Below the pieces are notes generated by a model. It ran no database searches. It saw only the letters and a program-made list of their open reading frames with translations, and was not told the DNA's origin. Below, one piece after another: positions 13,141-24,050 of a stretch of DNA of 64,000 nt. The translations under genes were made by a program, and so were the position numbers. Source of the stretch: Heliocybe sulcata (taxonomy: Eukaryota; Basidiomycota; Agaricomycetes; Gloeophyllales; Gloeophyllaceae); the NCBI GenBank assembly GCA_004369045.1, contig ML213540.1, positions 1-64,000 on the forward strand. The letters run 5' to 3'. The first letter of the stretch is position 1, and each line of letters starts with the position of its first letter.

Positions 13141-13790
13141 TGGGTAGCCGGCCACCGCTCACGTGGCATTTTTACGAGTCCTGAGTAGAACTGTGGTAGC
13201 GTTGTGATTAAGTAACACTATATATAATACTACAGTGATTCCGGTAAATAAAACCCTCCAGTTGAATATACTTCATGCATCGTGCCATAGAATCTGGCTC
13301 AACTGACCTGCGCCACCGACTACAAGTCCCATTCAACGCGTATTCCCACGGTAACAGAGGTGAATTCGACAGCATTGAAGGGTGAGGGATGCTAAAGGGG
13401 TGATAAAATCTTGAAAATATTCCGGTACGCAGGTCCAATTCTCATATGCTTATATTCAAAATTTGAGGTGCAAAGGAATGAGCATCATGGAGACCGACAA
13501 GAATTAGTGATCGAGACCACTACAAAACGTGTTTTGTACTCCGCTTGTAGTCTCAATAGGGGCGGGGTTTCATTTGAGTGTATTGATAACTACAAAGACG
13601 TTCATACTCCGATTACTCGGCATCTACTTTCCCACGGCGGGAACGTTCGGCAGCGCGCCCAAAAAATGCATGCAAAGACTCATCCTTCGTAAACTCAGGA
13701 CTCGTAACCTCTACGCCGGTAGGATTGAAGACTGAAAGCTTCAAGCTTTCAAGCTTCAGAGACACAGGTCAAGAAAGCGTTCCTGCTATT
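13141..13790. other. Block in unit 1 without counterpart in unit 2
   Basis: Flanking sequences align between units (CATTGATTCACTTGAAG on the left, TTGCTCAGGATAG on the right), but unit 1 has about 650 bases here against about 140 in unit 2. No terminal repeats, gene or target duplication was recognised, so it may be an old insertion or a deletion in unit 2. Its right part contains a short AAGCTT-rich palindrome near 13732-13758. Confidence 0.5.
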
Positions 13791-14131
13791 GCTCAGGATA
13801 GGCGCAGCTTTCATTCATGAACTGCTCCCGCAACTACCGTGGGAACGGCCTTGCCCATGCAGCTCCGATTAACCAGCTCTACTACAGCACCTGATTCTGT
13901 CTCCTTTCCTGGGCCCACGGAGCGGGCAATTGTGCTGGAGACCGACTGATTCATCTCTGCGCATCGTGTGATACATCCACAAAGCATAATCGTAAATGAT
14001 GGATCGGGGTCTTTAGCAGCGAGTGCACTGTTTCCTTAGGTACCCGTCGGGCGGCCGTTTGGGATTGAATATCAATGTGTAGCATGGCCGAGGTGTAGTT
14101 ACACCGTCTGTAGCAAGCCATCCAAATCGCC

Positions 14132-15250
14132 ATGCTCAGACTTACCCTTCTTACTTCGGCTGTGGCCATTGCCTCCCGCACTCTGCAAGTATGGGGTGCG
14201 AAGCGTGGTCTCGGCTGGCCCTCAGAGTGAGTGTACAGCGACTATGTCTTGCGGTCCTCGCTCACTAATATATGTGATTCTCTCAGTAACAGTTTGTCAA
14301 CCCGTCGATGTGCAGGGTCTCGTAATTCAACCCGGTTTTTCCAGATTTTAATCCCGCCATATTCGAATCCTCCGAGGTCGACTGGCTCTATGCAAGTCAC
14401 CACATCACTGTTGTTAGAAACAGCCTTGACAATCGATATTAGGACTGGGGCCAGACCAACACCGCGGCCAACGATGAGTTCCCGTTCTACGCCATGCAGT
14501 GGAACGGCGGCGGGATCCAGAACCTCGCATCGGCCGTGGCATCGCAAGGTGTAACCGTCGTGCTCGGATTCAACGAGCCAGACAACGCGGGGGAGGCAAA
14601 CATGACCCCAGCTGACGCAGCTACATGTATGTCCATTACGCTCAGCCGTGCCTTGCTCAATTACGACGGCAGTGTGGAAGCAGTATATCCAGCCACTAGC
14701 TGCCGATGGTGTGACGCTGGTCTCTCCAGCTGTTACTTATGGTGGGTCCGGTTTGCCTTGGATGGACCAGTTCCTGGGGAACTGCACGGCATGCACGGTG
14801 GACAAGATTGCGATTCACTGGTACGGAGGTAGGGAGGCTCCTTCTCTCCTCTCCAGGCGGGGTCGCTCCATCGCGTAATTAGGCTGGACGGGTGATCTCG
14901 AGCCCTTTGTCGCGTCTTTCCAAAAGTACGATAAACCTATATGGCTGACCGGTCAGTCGACCCTCCGGCGGCGAGTCTTAAACTCAGCGCTCACCTACAT
15001 TATGTATAGAATTCGGACTGTCCTGGGACGCGGGCGCCGATAGTTACGAAGAGTTCCTGCCTCTAGCTCTAGAGTACCTAGACGGCAACGCATATGTTGA
15101 AAAATACGCCTTCTTTGGTGCCTTTCATTCAGGAGGAGGTACGCGGTCAGCTGATATAAAACCCTTCTATGCTGATAATTCACACTAGCCGAAGATATGA
15201 TCAACTCAGATGGTCAGCTCACAGCTCTCGGCCAGATCTACGTCTCTTGA
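14132..15250 (+). CDS. GH128 Asl1-like endo-beta-1,3-glucanase, copy 1
   Basis: A secreted glycoside hydrolase family 128 enzyme, expected to cut beta-1,3-glucan in the cell wall. The ATG at 14132 gives a signal peptide (MLRLTLLTSAVAIAS) followed by WGAKRGLGWPS. FNPAIFESSEVDWLY, DWGQTNTA, FYAMQWNGGGIQNLA, VVLGFNEPDNAGEANMTPA (acid/base Glu), LWKQYIQPLAADGVTLVSPA, CTACTVDKIAIHWYGGW, PIWLTEFGLSWD (nucleophile Glu) and GQLTALGQIYVS complete a full-length domain. Eight exons are needed. The second is only five bases (14287-14291, TAACA) between introns 14227-14286 and 14292-14344. The next intron (14392-14442) has a GC-AG boundary. All other junctions are GT-AG and the frame is open, so the gene looks functional. 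Confidence 0.93.
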
Positions 15251-15754
15251 TGCAAGGGTATATCATATATTGTCACTTCTATATACCAGAGTGTTCGCGA
15301 AATTCAAGTCGCGTTCACCGTTTAGGCCGAAGAGACAGGTATGGCATGCAGATGCTTGGCACACGGATGCATGCAGGACGGTACCCACAGCCTCGGCGCG
15401 AAAGAGGTCAATGTGACCCGCATTGTTGAAACCTGGGTTCCACTCGCCATTACACAAGCTCAAGTCCGAAATGACAGGGCCTTGGCATACGCAGGTAGGC
15501 TCCGTTCTCTTCACGCATGTATAGACCTTTCCTCCGCTGTCAATGATACAAGCATACAACGTCCGAGAGCCTTGTCCTTACACATAGCGAGGTGCCGTCC
15601 GCAATCTCGTGGTTTCCAGCTCGTACACCAACAACCAATCCACTCCCTGGCAATCTATATCCAATCAAAATCCTCTGTACCCACACCATCCTTCACCCAA
15701 ATCTCAATCACTCGATACACCATACAAATAACGATAACATCCCACAACGCCCAC
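15251..15754. other. Convergent 3' region, GH128 and TRP1
   Basis: About 500 bases between the GH128 stop and the TRP1 stop. Similarity to unit 2 ends within the first 25 bases. I see no gene here. It should contain both transcripts' 3' ends. Confidence 0.5.
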
Positions 15755-18121
15755 TCACGCCGCCCCCCTCGCCGCGCTCACAAACGCCCTCACCTTCTCC
15801 CCCTCCTTCCCGCCCCCATCCGCGCGCTCCACGCCCCCGCTCACGTCCACCGCCCACGGCCGGACCATCTCCACCGCCTCCCGGACATTCGCCGGCGTGA
15901 GCCCGCCCGCGAGGATCACGGGCACCTCGATGCTCCGCGCGTACGCCCAGTCCACGACCTCCCCGCTCCCCCCGCTCAGCCCATCTTTCCGCATCGAGTC
16001 CAACAACACAAAGTGGTGGTACCCCGGCTTCTTTATTTCCATTTCCGCTTCCTCTCTTAGCTCGGAGGAGGCCGAGGAAGAGGGGACGTGGAACGCCTTG
16101 ATGACGGGCACCGGGAGGAACTTGGGGTAGTCTAGTGGTTCGCCGCCGTGCAGCTGTACCATGTCCAGCCCGACTTCCCGCACCACGGATAGGATGTAGG
16201 CGAGCGGCTGGTTCTGGAACACGCCGACGAGCAGCGGTCGGGTGCGCGGGAGGGTGTGGGCGTGGTGCGTGAACCACGGGAGTCTTCCTGACGAAGCAGG
16301 ACGAGGAGAAGGAGGAGGAGGAGAAGAAGAAGAAGAAGAAGAGCGGAAAGAACGGATGGACAAGGCGATTTCGACGGCGGTGGGGACGGAGACAAGGCGC
16401 TTGGACGAGGGGACGAACATCAGCCCGAGCATATCCGCGCCCGCCTCTGCTGCCTCCCGCGCCTCGTCCACGCTCCTTATCCCGCATATCTTCACGAGGG
16501 GGGTATGCGCCTGCTGTTCCTGCACGGACTCGGGAATGTCGAGCAGCTCCCGGATCGCAGACGCGGGGTCCCGCGCGCGCATGAGCGCCTCGCCCACCAG
16601 CACCGCGTCCACGCCCTCCTCCTGGTACTTCCTCACCTCCTCCGCTCCCGCTATCCCGCTCAGCGCGCAGAGCACCACCTCCTGCCCCGTCGGCTGTTTC
16701 CCGTTCCACTCCCTCACGGTCCCCGCCAGTCGCGATGTTGTTTCGAGATCGACTTTGAAGTCGTGCAGATTGCGGTTGTTGACGCCGATAACCTTGGCGC
16801 CGAGGTCGAGGGCGAGTTGGAGTTCGCGCGCGTTGTTGACTTCGACGAGGGGTTCCATGCCGAGGGTGAGGGAGTAGGTGTAGAGGCTTTCGAGGCGCGC
16901 GGGGGGGAGCATGGCTACGATCAGGAGGACGCTGTCTGCGCCGTTTACTCGCGCTTCTAGGATCTGGTAGTCGTCTAGTATAAAGTCTTTGCGGAGAATG
17001 GCTGGGCGATCGGCTAGCGAGTCCACGGCTAGCCGCGCGAGGCGCAGGTCGGTGAGCGTACCGGAAAAGTGTGGGGTCTCAGTGAGGACGGAGATGACCC
17101 GCACTTGCGGGGAGGCGAGGGCGTAGGTGAGCGCGAGAGAGGAGACGGGAGGGGGGGAAGCGGTCAAGGGCCCTTTTGAGGGGGAGCGCCGTTTGATTTC
17201 GGCGAGCAGGGAGGGCGAGGACGAGGAGGGTTTTAGGGCGGCGAGGAAGGAGGTTGTGGGAGGGGCGAAAGGCAGGAGGGCTTTTAGGTCTTCGGGCGAA
17301 GAGCCGGGGGAGGCTTTGAGTGCTTGGACGTCTCTCAGGCGCTGCGTGTAGATTTTGTCAAGTATGCTGGGGATTTTTGGATTAGAGGATATGTCGAGGG
17401 GCGGGAGTGTCGTGTCCAAGACGAGTGAGTCGGGGTTGTCGGCCCACTTGCCGCCTTTGAGCGCTAGGAAGTTGAGGAGCAGGGGATCGCCCTGCTCGGA
17501 GAGACAGGACTCGGGGTGGTACTGGACTGACTCTAGGGTGTAGGTGCGGTGGCGGACGCCCTGGATGACGACAGGCGGGCCGGGTGAGAATGCACTGACC
17601 TGGAGGGCGGGCGGGAGGGTGGAGGCGGAGGCGGCGAGGGAGTGGTAGCGCGTGGAGGAAAAGTTTTGCGGGAGAGATCTGAAGATGCCGCGACTGTCAT
17701 GCCGGATGGAGGAGACCTTGCCGTGCATGATTTCACCCGCATAACTGGATGAAGCCTCAAATGACTGCATTATACCATGGCAGCTGACTCACCTGATCTG
17801 CCCTCCAAAGACGTCGACGAGACATTCCAGCCCCATGCACACTCCCAAGACTGGGACCTTCCCTGTGAAGAATTTGATGGCGTCTCTGGAGATGCCCGAG
17901 TCTGTGCGGGGGTGGCCTGGGCCGGGAGAGATGACGAGGTGCTTGATGTCGAGCAGAGGCAGCGCGGACGACGAGATGGCGTCGTTGCGGATGACCGTCA
18001 CATTTGCACCGAGCAGAGAGAGCGACTGGTAGAGATTGTACGTGAACGAGTCGAAGTTGTCGATCATCAGCACCTCGATGGGCTTTTGCAGCGCCGGCGG
18101 GAGCGACGACAAGGACGCCAT
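15755..18121 (-). CDS. TRP1: Trifunctional tryptophan enzyme (GATase-IGPS-PRAI)
   Basis: Combines the glutamine amidotransferase of anthranilate synthase, indole-3-glycerol-phosphate synthase and phosphoribosylanthranilate isomerase of tryptophan biosynthesis. The start is the ATG at 18121 (MASLSSLPP); the upstream in-frame GTG was rejected. Exon 1 is 17793-18121 and exon 2 is 15755-17744, with one 48-base intron. The amidotransferase has VLMIDNFDSFTYNLYQSL, ISPGPGHP, catalytic Cys in GVCMGLECL and the His-Glu pair in QYHPES. The synthase has LLAEIKRRSPSKG, LVEVNNARELQLALDLGAKV and GVNNRNLHDF. The isomerase has VKICGIRSVDEAREAAEAGA, DMVQLHGGEPLDYPKFL and DVSGGVE. An added Ser/Pro-rich loop encoded by a GAG/GAA microsatellite (16305-16350) sits in the isomerase part. 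The gene lies between two direct repeat units of several kilobases. Confidence 0.97.
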
Positions 18122-18552
18122 GGCTGCAGAGGACACCGGGGAGAGCTTTATGTAGGCCCACCGGAGAGAGGGCTTATGTTATGAGAGTAGTACACCGGCA
18201 ATTGGCGAAATTGAGTCGAGTGGCGATACGTCAGCATCATCTCGATCGCGTTTCGGACATGTCCGCGATGTGGCAAAGCCTCAACTGGATGATGGAATAG
18301 CCCAGGTGCGGAGAGCAGAGACGAGTTTGCCAAGTAAATATACCTAGTAATCAAAGCGTCACTTGCCAACGATTTGCCTCAGTTCGAAGGCAATGCGAGG
18401 TCACGAAAGAGTATTCGCACAAAATGCACGTGACGAGGCTCGATCATTAGAAGGGCCACAACAACAGAGCGAGTTCAAGTAACCCAATAAATATCTCTCC
18501 AACAGATACAACAGCAGTCCTTACACACCAAGTACACAAATGACTCGAAACG
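18122..18552. other. TRP1 upstream region
   Basis: This 430-base stretch between the TRP1 start and the left edge of duplication unit 2 should contain the TRP1 promoter. I recognise no regulatory site with confidence. Confidence 0.5.
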
Positions 18553-18651
18553 AATGACAGTTATAATGAACGGCTTTTCAACGCAATCCCGAGGAACAAT
18601 AAATAAATACCCATCAATCAACATCCTACAGCCCTACCCTGTTCCGCGTTC

Positions 18652-20578
18652 TCAGGAAGAGGGGCAGTTCGCGCTGGTGTACATCGTGGCGTCCGCGGGA
18701 CCCGTCTGCAGCGGGTTGCACCCCGGGAGCTTCGTCAGCGTCCCGTTCACTTGCTCCTGTGCAGCGCGAACACAATCAGCATCTGCCACAGCTTATGTAG
18801 TGTATGAAACGCACGTTCACGATGGGGGTGATTTTGCACGCGTTGGCAACTGCGGCAGAGGTGACGGTGAGGTACGAGCATGCCTCAGTGATACCGCTGC
18901 CGGTCTGGTCGTTCGGGTTGTTGCAGTGGTCGATGGCGTTCTGGAGGGCGGTGGTGTCCCATCTATATACACTCGGGGTTAGTTGATGATGGAAGGTGAG
19001 GCGGGGACTCCGTACCCGTTCTGGAAGTCTCCGTGCCAGGAGTAGCCGGTGGGGTCACTGCAGACAATGCGGTCAGGGGATGCGTGTAGGGAAGGAGCGG
19101 GAGGCGTACCCAGTAGCGTAGACAAACGGCCAGCTCTCGGTACTGGGGTCCCACAGGTTGGCGAACTCGTGGACGTTCCATGTAACCTGCAGCTCCGTCA
19201 GCTGCGATATCTCAGTCTGCTGTGACATATTCGACGGACCTCGTAGAAGAGCTGTTGCATAGTCGACAGTCAGTCAATATTGGAGGTATCGACCGGGCCA
19301 CAGACCTTCATCAGTCCAACCGGGTAGCCAGGCGGGCAGGACCCGTTGTCGATTTCGCTCAGGTACGCGACCTGGACAGTCATGGAATGGACGCGTTAAT
19401 GGAATGTGGTGACCGATGAGCGGGCACGTACGTGTGATTGGTCGTCCTTGTAGAGGTTGACGCCGTCCCAGCAGGCAGGCACTGTAGTCAGGAGTTAGTT
19501 CATCGTGGGGTAGAGGTGCTGTCGAGCAGGGACTTACTGTGTAGGCGAGCCTAAGTATGAGACCGGTCGTAAATGAGTATGATGAAGTCTTGAAAGAAAG
19601 GAACAAGTCTCACGTTGAACCCAGCTTCGCAGTCAGTCCACGGGAAGCCGGTGCCATTCGTGTTGTCGTACCCTAAAGACAATTCTTCACCTCACACTAC
19701 CTGCTTCCTGCGTACAGACCGACCTTCGTTGCTTGTGCCATAACGCAGACAAGACCACTGGACCGCGCGTTCACGAAGCTCTCCTGCACACCAAAGCGAC
19801 TATTAGAATGCAGATCAGACTTCTTCGCGTGCAACGAACCTTGGCTGCCTTCGCCGACTGCGAACTGCTTCGACCTGCGCATCGGGTTGCCGGTGATCAT
19901 CCGGAAACCCGCTGGGAACGCCTATCGCTGGATGTCAGTGTACGATCGGTCATAGAGCATGGAGAGCTCCGCTTGCCTTTAAGCCCGGCCCGTTGTTGCT
20001 CTGTTCACACCCGTGAGCTCACCCATCTCTTTCCGTGTATGCCACAGGAGACACGTACCGCATCGTCGTCCCCCCGGTTCTGGTAATACACGAGGAGCCC
20101 GCCGTTCTCCACGGCTGTGAAGGTGTTGGCCTTGCGGTCGTGGAAGTAGAGCTTCGGGTACCAGTAGTTGGACAGGTCCTCTGCGACCTCGCAGGAGGTG
20201 CAGGTGGAGGCGCGGAGGTTGTTGTAGTCGTAGTTCGGGTTGAAGTCTGGTGCGAGGGTTTTTAATGGAAGCAGAGACGGATGGGAGCGGTGTAAGCTTA
20301 CTGGAGGCTCCTTGGATCTATGGGGATAAGGGGATCAGTGGGGTAGGATTTGTGGGATGAGACAGGCGTACGGTGTGAGCATGCTGGGAGGGATTCTGTC
20401 CGGGGTTCAGAATGGGGTCAATACTAATGTAGTCGGTCAGTCACTACGTGATGAAACAGTGTAGATGGGCTCACCGTTCTTGTACGAGGGGGTTTGTGCA
20501 CGCGACGCGGAACCAAGCGTTCGCGACGCCCGAGGCACTCAGGATGGCGAGGAGAGAAATGAAGGCGGGGCGCAACAT
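18652..20578 (-). CDS. Secreted DUF1996 protein, copy 2
   Basis: Paralogue of the gene at 10066-11941 with the same exon plan. The ATG at 20578 begins MLRPAFISLLAILSASGVAN, a signal peptide, and WFRVACT follows. NPSQHAHTI, QGASNFNPNYDYNNLRAS, CTSCEVAEDLSNYWYPKLYF and VENGGLLVYYQNRGDDDA then follow; the same GFPWTDCEAGFN, CWDGVNLYKDDQSH and YSWHGDFQNG motifs lead to the C-terminus TSANCPSS at 18652. The first motif is HAH here and HVH in copy 1. It diverges from GH128 copy 2 over 1.3 kb. The frame appears open throughout. The biochemical role of the family is unknown, and pairing with a beta-glucanase suggests a wall-related one. Confidence 0.9.
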
Positions 20579-21881
20579 CTTTACCGAGTAGCCTGATTAC
20601 GATTAGAAGGAAGGCGGATGAAAGGTGAAAGGTGATGCCGTTTCTTGAGCTAGTTGGCTTTAAGTATGTAAGGAGAGACCAGCAGAAGTATAGGATTGGC
20701 CAGGCGATCCCGAGTATGACCATGCAGCCATCACGAGTGCGAGCGAGATCGGGGACATGAGCCGCCTGCCGTGGCAACCAGGATCCAGGGTGGATGTGAT
20801 GTTGATCAGGCTCGAGAGCACGATGTACATTAATGTGTCCTGATAGGTACTCCTCGTGTGGTGCACATCACCCTGGAAAGTAGTACTAGTCCTAATTGTC
20901 GTAAGGAGTACCAGTGCCTGGGATAGGGTAGGTGAGAGTACGAATCCGTTCGACGGGGGAGTTGAGCTGTGATCTGCAGTGGCTCGCCGCTAATGCCAAG
21001 AGTGTACAGCACGTAGATCAAGGTTGTGTACATACTTTACACTTGTCGGTCCCGAGAGTACGGCTCTCTTCGCGGTAACCTAATGCTCTGCCGAGGAGAC
21101 ATGGCCCAAGGATGAGCAGAGCATATGGTGCCTAGTAGTTAAGTCTGGGAAGCGTTTGTGATTGACAGATTCCGAGGTCGGCAAACGGGTGGCGAGCGAG
21201 GGCTTTGATGGGGGTTGGAACTTAGGCCTTGCTAGACCAGGGATGGAAAGCTTGACCACGAGAACATGTATACAGCGAAGAGTGAAAGCGAGGCACTATG
21301 ACTGAGCCTTGAGGTCCATGGACCTGTGGCAATAGTCGTTCGTCCCGCGCACATTCACTTGAAACCGTCCGCTCTAGTAGGATGTAAGACTTTAATGAAG
21401 CAGTCCGAATTGCATTCTTACTAGTACCATCAATGCGCGAATATTGCTCAGGATAGCCGCAGCTCAGGAATAAAGATTTTGATGGGCTGGGTGATGCGAT
21501 GCGGGGAACGGGCGACTCCAAATCCGCGGGCAAGTCCAAGTCGCCAACTACACTGAACTATTCGACTACCTAACACTGCTCTTTTTCTCGGGCCCGCTGT
21601 GTGCCATGCGGAACCATCAGTTGTGCTAGAGGAGGCCTACTTTTCTCCCACTGATCCATGTCTTCGCATGGTGCACGAGTCTCCTGGTTACTCGCGCGTG
21701 ATGGATGCACAAAGCATAATCATAAATGACGATCGGGATCTTTAGCAGCGATGTGCTCTGTCTCCTGGCAGCCCATGCAAGCGATGTCCCTCCCAGTATC
21801 ATTTGCGAATGATGCGTAGTATATATCGAAATACGACTGCGTTGTCGGAAGCAAGCCATCTTTCCTCTTCCCCGGATCGCC
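20579..21881. promoter_or_regulatory. Shared divergent control region, unit 2
   Basis: This 1.3-kb region separates the start codons of DUF1996 copy 2 and GH128 copy 2 and should carry both promoters. It matches unit 1 at its flanks and in one copy of the segment that is duplicated there. No defined transcription factor site was assigned. Confidence 0.55.
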
Positions 21882-23026
21882 ATGCTCGGACTTACCCTAC
21901 TTACCTCAGCTGTGGTTATTGCCTCTAACACTCTTCAAGTGTGGGGCGCGAAGCGTGGTCTTGCCTGGCCCTCAGAGTGAGTGTACCCCGACTATGCCTT
22001 ATGGTCCTCGCTCACTGACATACACAATTCTTTCAGTAACTGTTCGTTAACCCATTGCGCTTCGATGTGCAATCCCTCTTAATAGAACCTTTTCAGACTT
22101 TGATCCCGCCATATTCGAATCATCCCAAATCAACTGGTTCTATGTAAGTCAATTTTTACGATTGCGGTCGTTGGATACATTCTTGACAATCGATGTTAGA
22201 ACTGGGGACAGAACAACACCGCGGCCAACGATGTTTTCCCGTTCTACGCCATGCAGTGGAACGGCGGCGGGATCCAGAGTCTCGCATCGGCTGTGGCGTC
22301 TCAAAAAGCAACCGTCGTACTCGGCTTCAATGAGCCGGACAACGCTGGTCAGGCGAACATGACCCCAGAGGATGCCGCTACATGTATGTCTGTCCTGCTC
22401 GTGGATGGATAACGTACCGTATTCAATTACTGCGGCAGTGTGGAAGCAGTATATCCAGCCGCTAGCTGCCGATGGCGTGACCCTGGTCTCTCCTGCTGTT
22501 ACTTATGGTGGATACGGGCTGCCTTGGATGGATCAGTTCTTCGGGAACTGCACGTCATGCACGGTGGACAAGATTGCGATTCACTGGTATGGAGGTAAGG
22601 AGGCTCCTTCTCTCTCCTCTTAGCGCAGGTTCGGCAATGTTCGCTAACATCGCATACTTTAGGCTGGACAGGTGACCTCCAGCCCTTCGTCGAGTCTTTC
22701 GAGAAGTACAACAAACCTATATGGCTTACCGGTTAGTTGATTCTCTGACGGTTTCTAACCCAGCGCTCACCTGCATGATATATAGAATTCGGGCTTTCGT
22801 GGGATGCGGGTGCCGATAGCTATGAAGAGTTCCTGCCTCTAGCTCTAGAGTACCTGGACGGCAATGCGAATGTCGAGAAGTACGCATTCTTTGGCGCTTT
22901 CTATTCGGGAGGAGGTAAGCGGCTTGCTGCTATAAAGCACTTCTATGCTGATAATTTATGATAGCCGAAGATATGATTAATGCTGACGGTCAGCTCACGG
23001 CTCTCGGCCAGATCTATGTCTCTTGA
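21882..23026 (+). CDS. GH128 Asl1-like endo-beta-1,3-glucanase, copy 2
   Basis: Paralogue of the gene at 14132-15250. The start at 21882 reads MLGLTLLTSAVVIASNTLQV, followed by WGAKRGLAWPS. FDPAIFESSQINWFY, NWGQNNTANDVFPFYAMQWN, VVLGFNEPDNAGQANMTPE, LWKQYIQPLAADGVTLVSPA, CTSCTVDKIAIHWYGGW, LTEFGLSWDAGADSYEEFLP and GQLTALGQIYVS show both catalytic glutamates. The five-base second exon is conserved in place (22037-22041, TAACT) between introns 21977-22036 and 22042-22096. The following intron (22144-22199) has a standard GT-AG boundary, unlike copy 1. The gene looks intact. Confidence 0.93.
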
Positions 23027-23108
23027 TAAAAGGGTATATTATATGGTACCATTGGTTCAGCTTTTCTATACACCCGTCCCTACTACACGGTGGTTGACAA
23101 CATGTTTG

Positions 23109-23964
23109 TTATTCGGTTGATGCTATCTCAACAAGCAGCCCCTGTGTAGGCCTTCTGGCGACATGAGCGAGGCAGGTATGACGTGTATATCGACATACCT
23201 TTACCTGGCGCACGAATGTCACCATGTCGTATCTGTCGTAGAAGATAGCATGGCCCGCACCCTCAAGGAAAACCGCCTCCATCTCCTTAAAGTAGGACCG
23301 GAATTTGCTCTCCAGGGCCTTCCTGTCTGTGCACCTGCGCGTCTGCCGGGACAGACCAAAGATGCCACCTTGCGGCGTTCTCCGGCGGCAAGCGCTCACA
23401 GAAGGATAGTGCCCTTAGATCCTAAAATATCTTTGAACTAATCTGTTTGCCCTTCGTCTCGAACGGCACTTTTTCAGGGTCGTAATCGCCATAAGTATTC
23501 GAGAGCTGTCCGGCGAGTGCGTAACGTCCTTTGGTATGAAAGGGATATGCAGAAAGTCAAGGATGGCGGGCCACGGCAGAGTGCAGGCATAGACGATCCC
23601 GAATAATGGGACCAGCTTCACCTACTGGCAGCAATCGTCCGCGACCGCTGAGGAGACCGAATTGCCTTGAACGTTTCTCTTGCAGTTGCGGACCTCCATA
23701 TCTCCTAGCCAGAAGGCAACTGACCAGCCGAAACTGGTGGGGTTCTTCAGGTTGAAGGTTTTCACGACCGTCAATCGTCATGAGGTCGTCTGCCCACACG
23801 GAGGACCTTGTACGTATGTTTGGCTGTAGCCGCGTAATTATAGCAAGCCCAAATTGTGTAAGTCCAGCAGCCAGACATGGTTGAAGCGTGGTCGTCGCCT
23901 GACAGAACTCTTTCACGGGCTCAGCGATATCGACGCAATGTGCATGCAGTGAGAGATAGGCCAT
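23109..23964 (-). pseudogene. Possible alpha/beta-hydrolase remnant
   Basis: On the minus strand, pieces in different frames look like the end of an alpha/beta-hydrolase-like enzyme: GRYALAGQLSNTYGDYDPEK, then LPPENAARWHLW, and finally MEAVFLEGAGHAIFYDRYDM, where GAGHA would carry the catalytic His. Frames shift between pieces, one contains a stop, and no nucleophile GxSxG motif is visible, so it is a fragment if it is one at all. The family call rests mainly on the last motif. Confidence 0.35.
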
Positions 23965-23978
23965 GTAGGAGTGTAATT

Positions 23979-24050
23979 GGGGGAGCTTGCTCCCCCTTTT
24001 GTTACGCTAGGGGAGGCCAAAATCGTTAGTGCCGGCCAACCCTAGCGTAA
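23979..24050. repeat. Two adjacent hairpins
   Basis: Bases 23979-23996 form a perfect palindrome-like hairpin (GGGGGAGC, two-base loop, GCTCCCCC). Just after it, TTACGCTAGGG (24002-24012) is the inverse complement of CCCTAGCGTAA (24040-24050), an 11-bp stem with a 27-base loop. Such paired hairpins often mark an end of a small transposon, but no matching second end was found. Confidence 0.6.

Larger units (their letters stand above)
11942..14131. promoter_or_regulatory. Shared divergent control region, unit 1
   Basis: This 2.19-kb intergenic region lies between the start codons of DUF1996 copy 1 (minus) and GH128 copy 1 (plus), so it should hold both promoters. It is homologous to 20579-21881 of unit 2 but longer. 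It contains a direct tandem duplication (12073-12538 and 12541-12985) and a block near 13141-13790 absent from unit 2. No specific binding site could be assigned. Confidence 0.6.
9985..15275. repeat. Segmental duplication, unit 1 (DUF1996-GH128)
   Basis: This unit matches 18553-23045 in the same orientation. Similarity starts abruptly at AATGACAGTTATAA (9985 and 18553) and fades shortly after the GH128 stop codons (about 15275 and 23045). It contains a DUF1996 gene on the minus strand, the shared intergenic region, and a GH128 gene on the plus strand. Unit 1 is longer because its intergenic region carries an internal tandem duplication and about 0.5 kb of extra sequence near 13141-13790. Confidence 0.93.
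18553..23045. repeat. Segmental duplication, unit 2 (DUF1996-GH128)
   Basis: The second copy of the DUF1996-GH128 cassette, in the same orientation as 9985-15275. Exons are strongly conserved while introns and the intergenic region have diverged, which suggests that both copies have been kept by selection. It lacks the internal promoter duplication of unit 1. Confidence 0.93.

Noticed and set aside
13732-13758. AAGCTT-rich palindromic run
   Set aside because: Three AAGCTT words close together form a short imperfect palindrome; too short and simple to claim a function.
15708-16709. Long open frames on the minus strand overlapping TRP1
   Set aside because: They are GC-rich shadow frames of the TRP1 coding region, with Arg/Gly/Pro-rich translations and no motifs.
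18122-18136. Upstream GTG as the TRP1 start
   Set aside because: A GTG start is not expected in a fungal nuclear gene and an ATG lies in frame at 18121.
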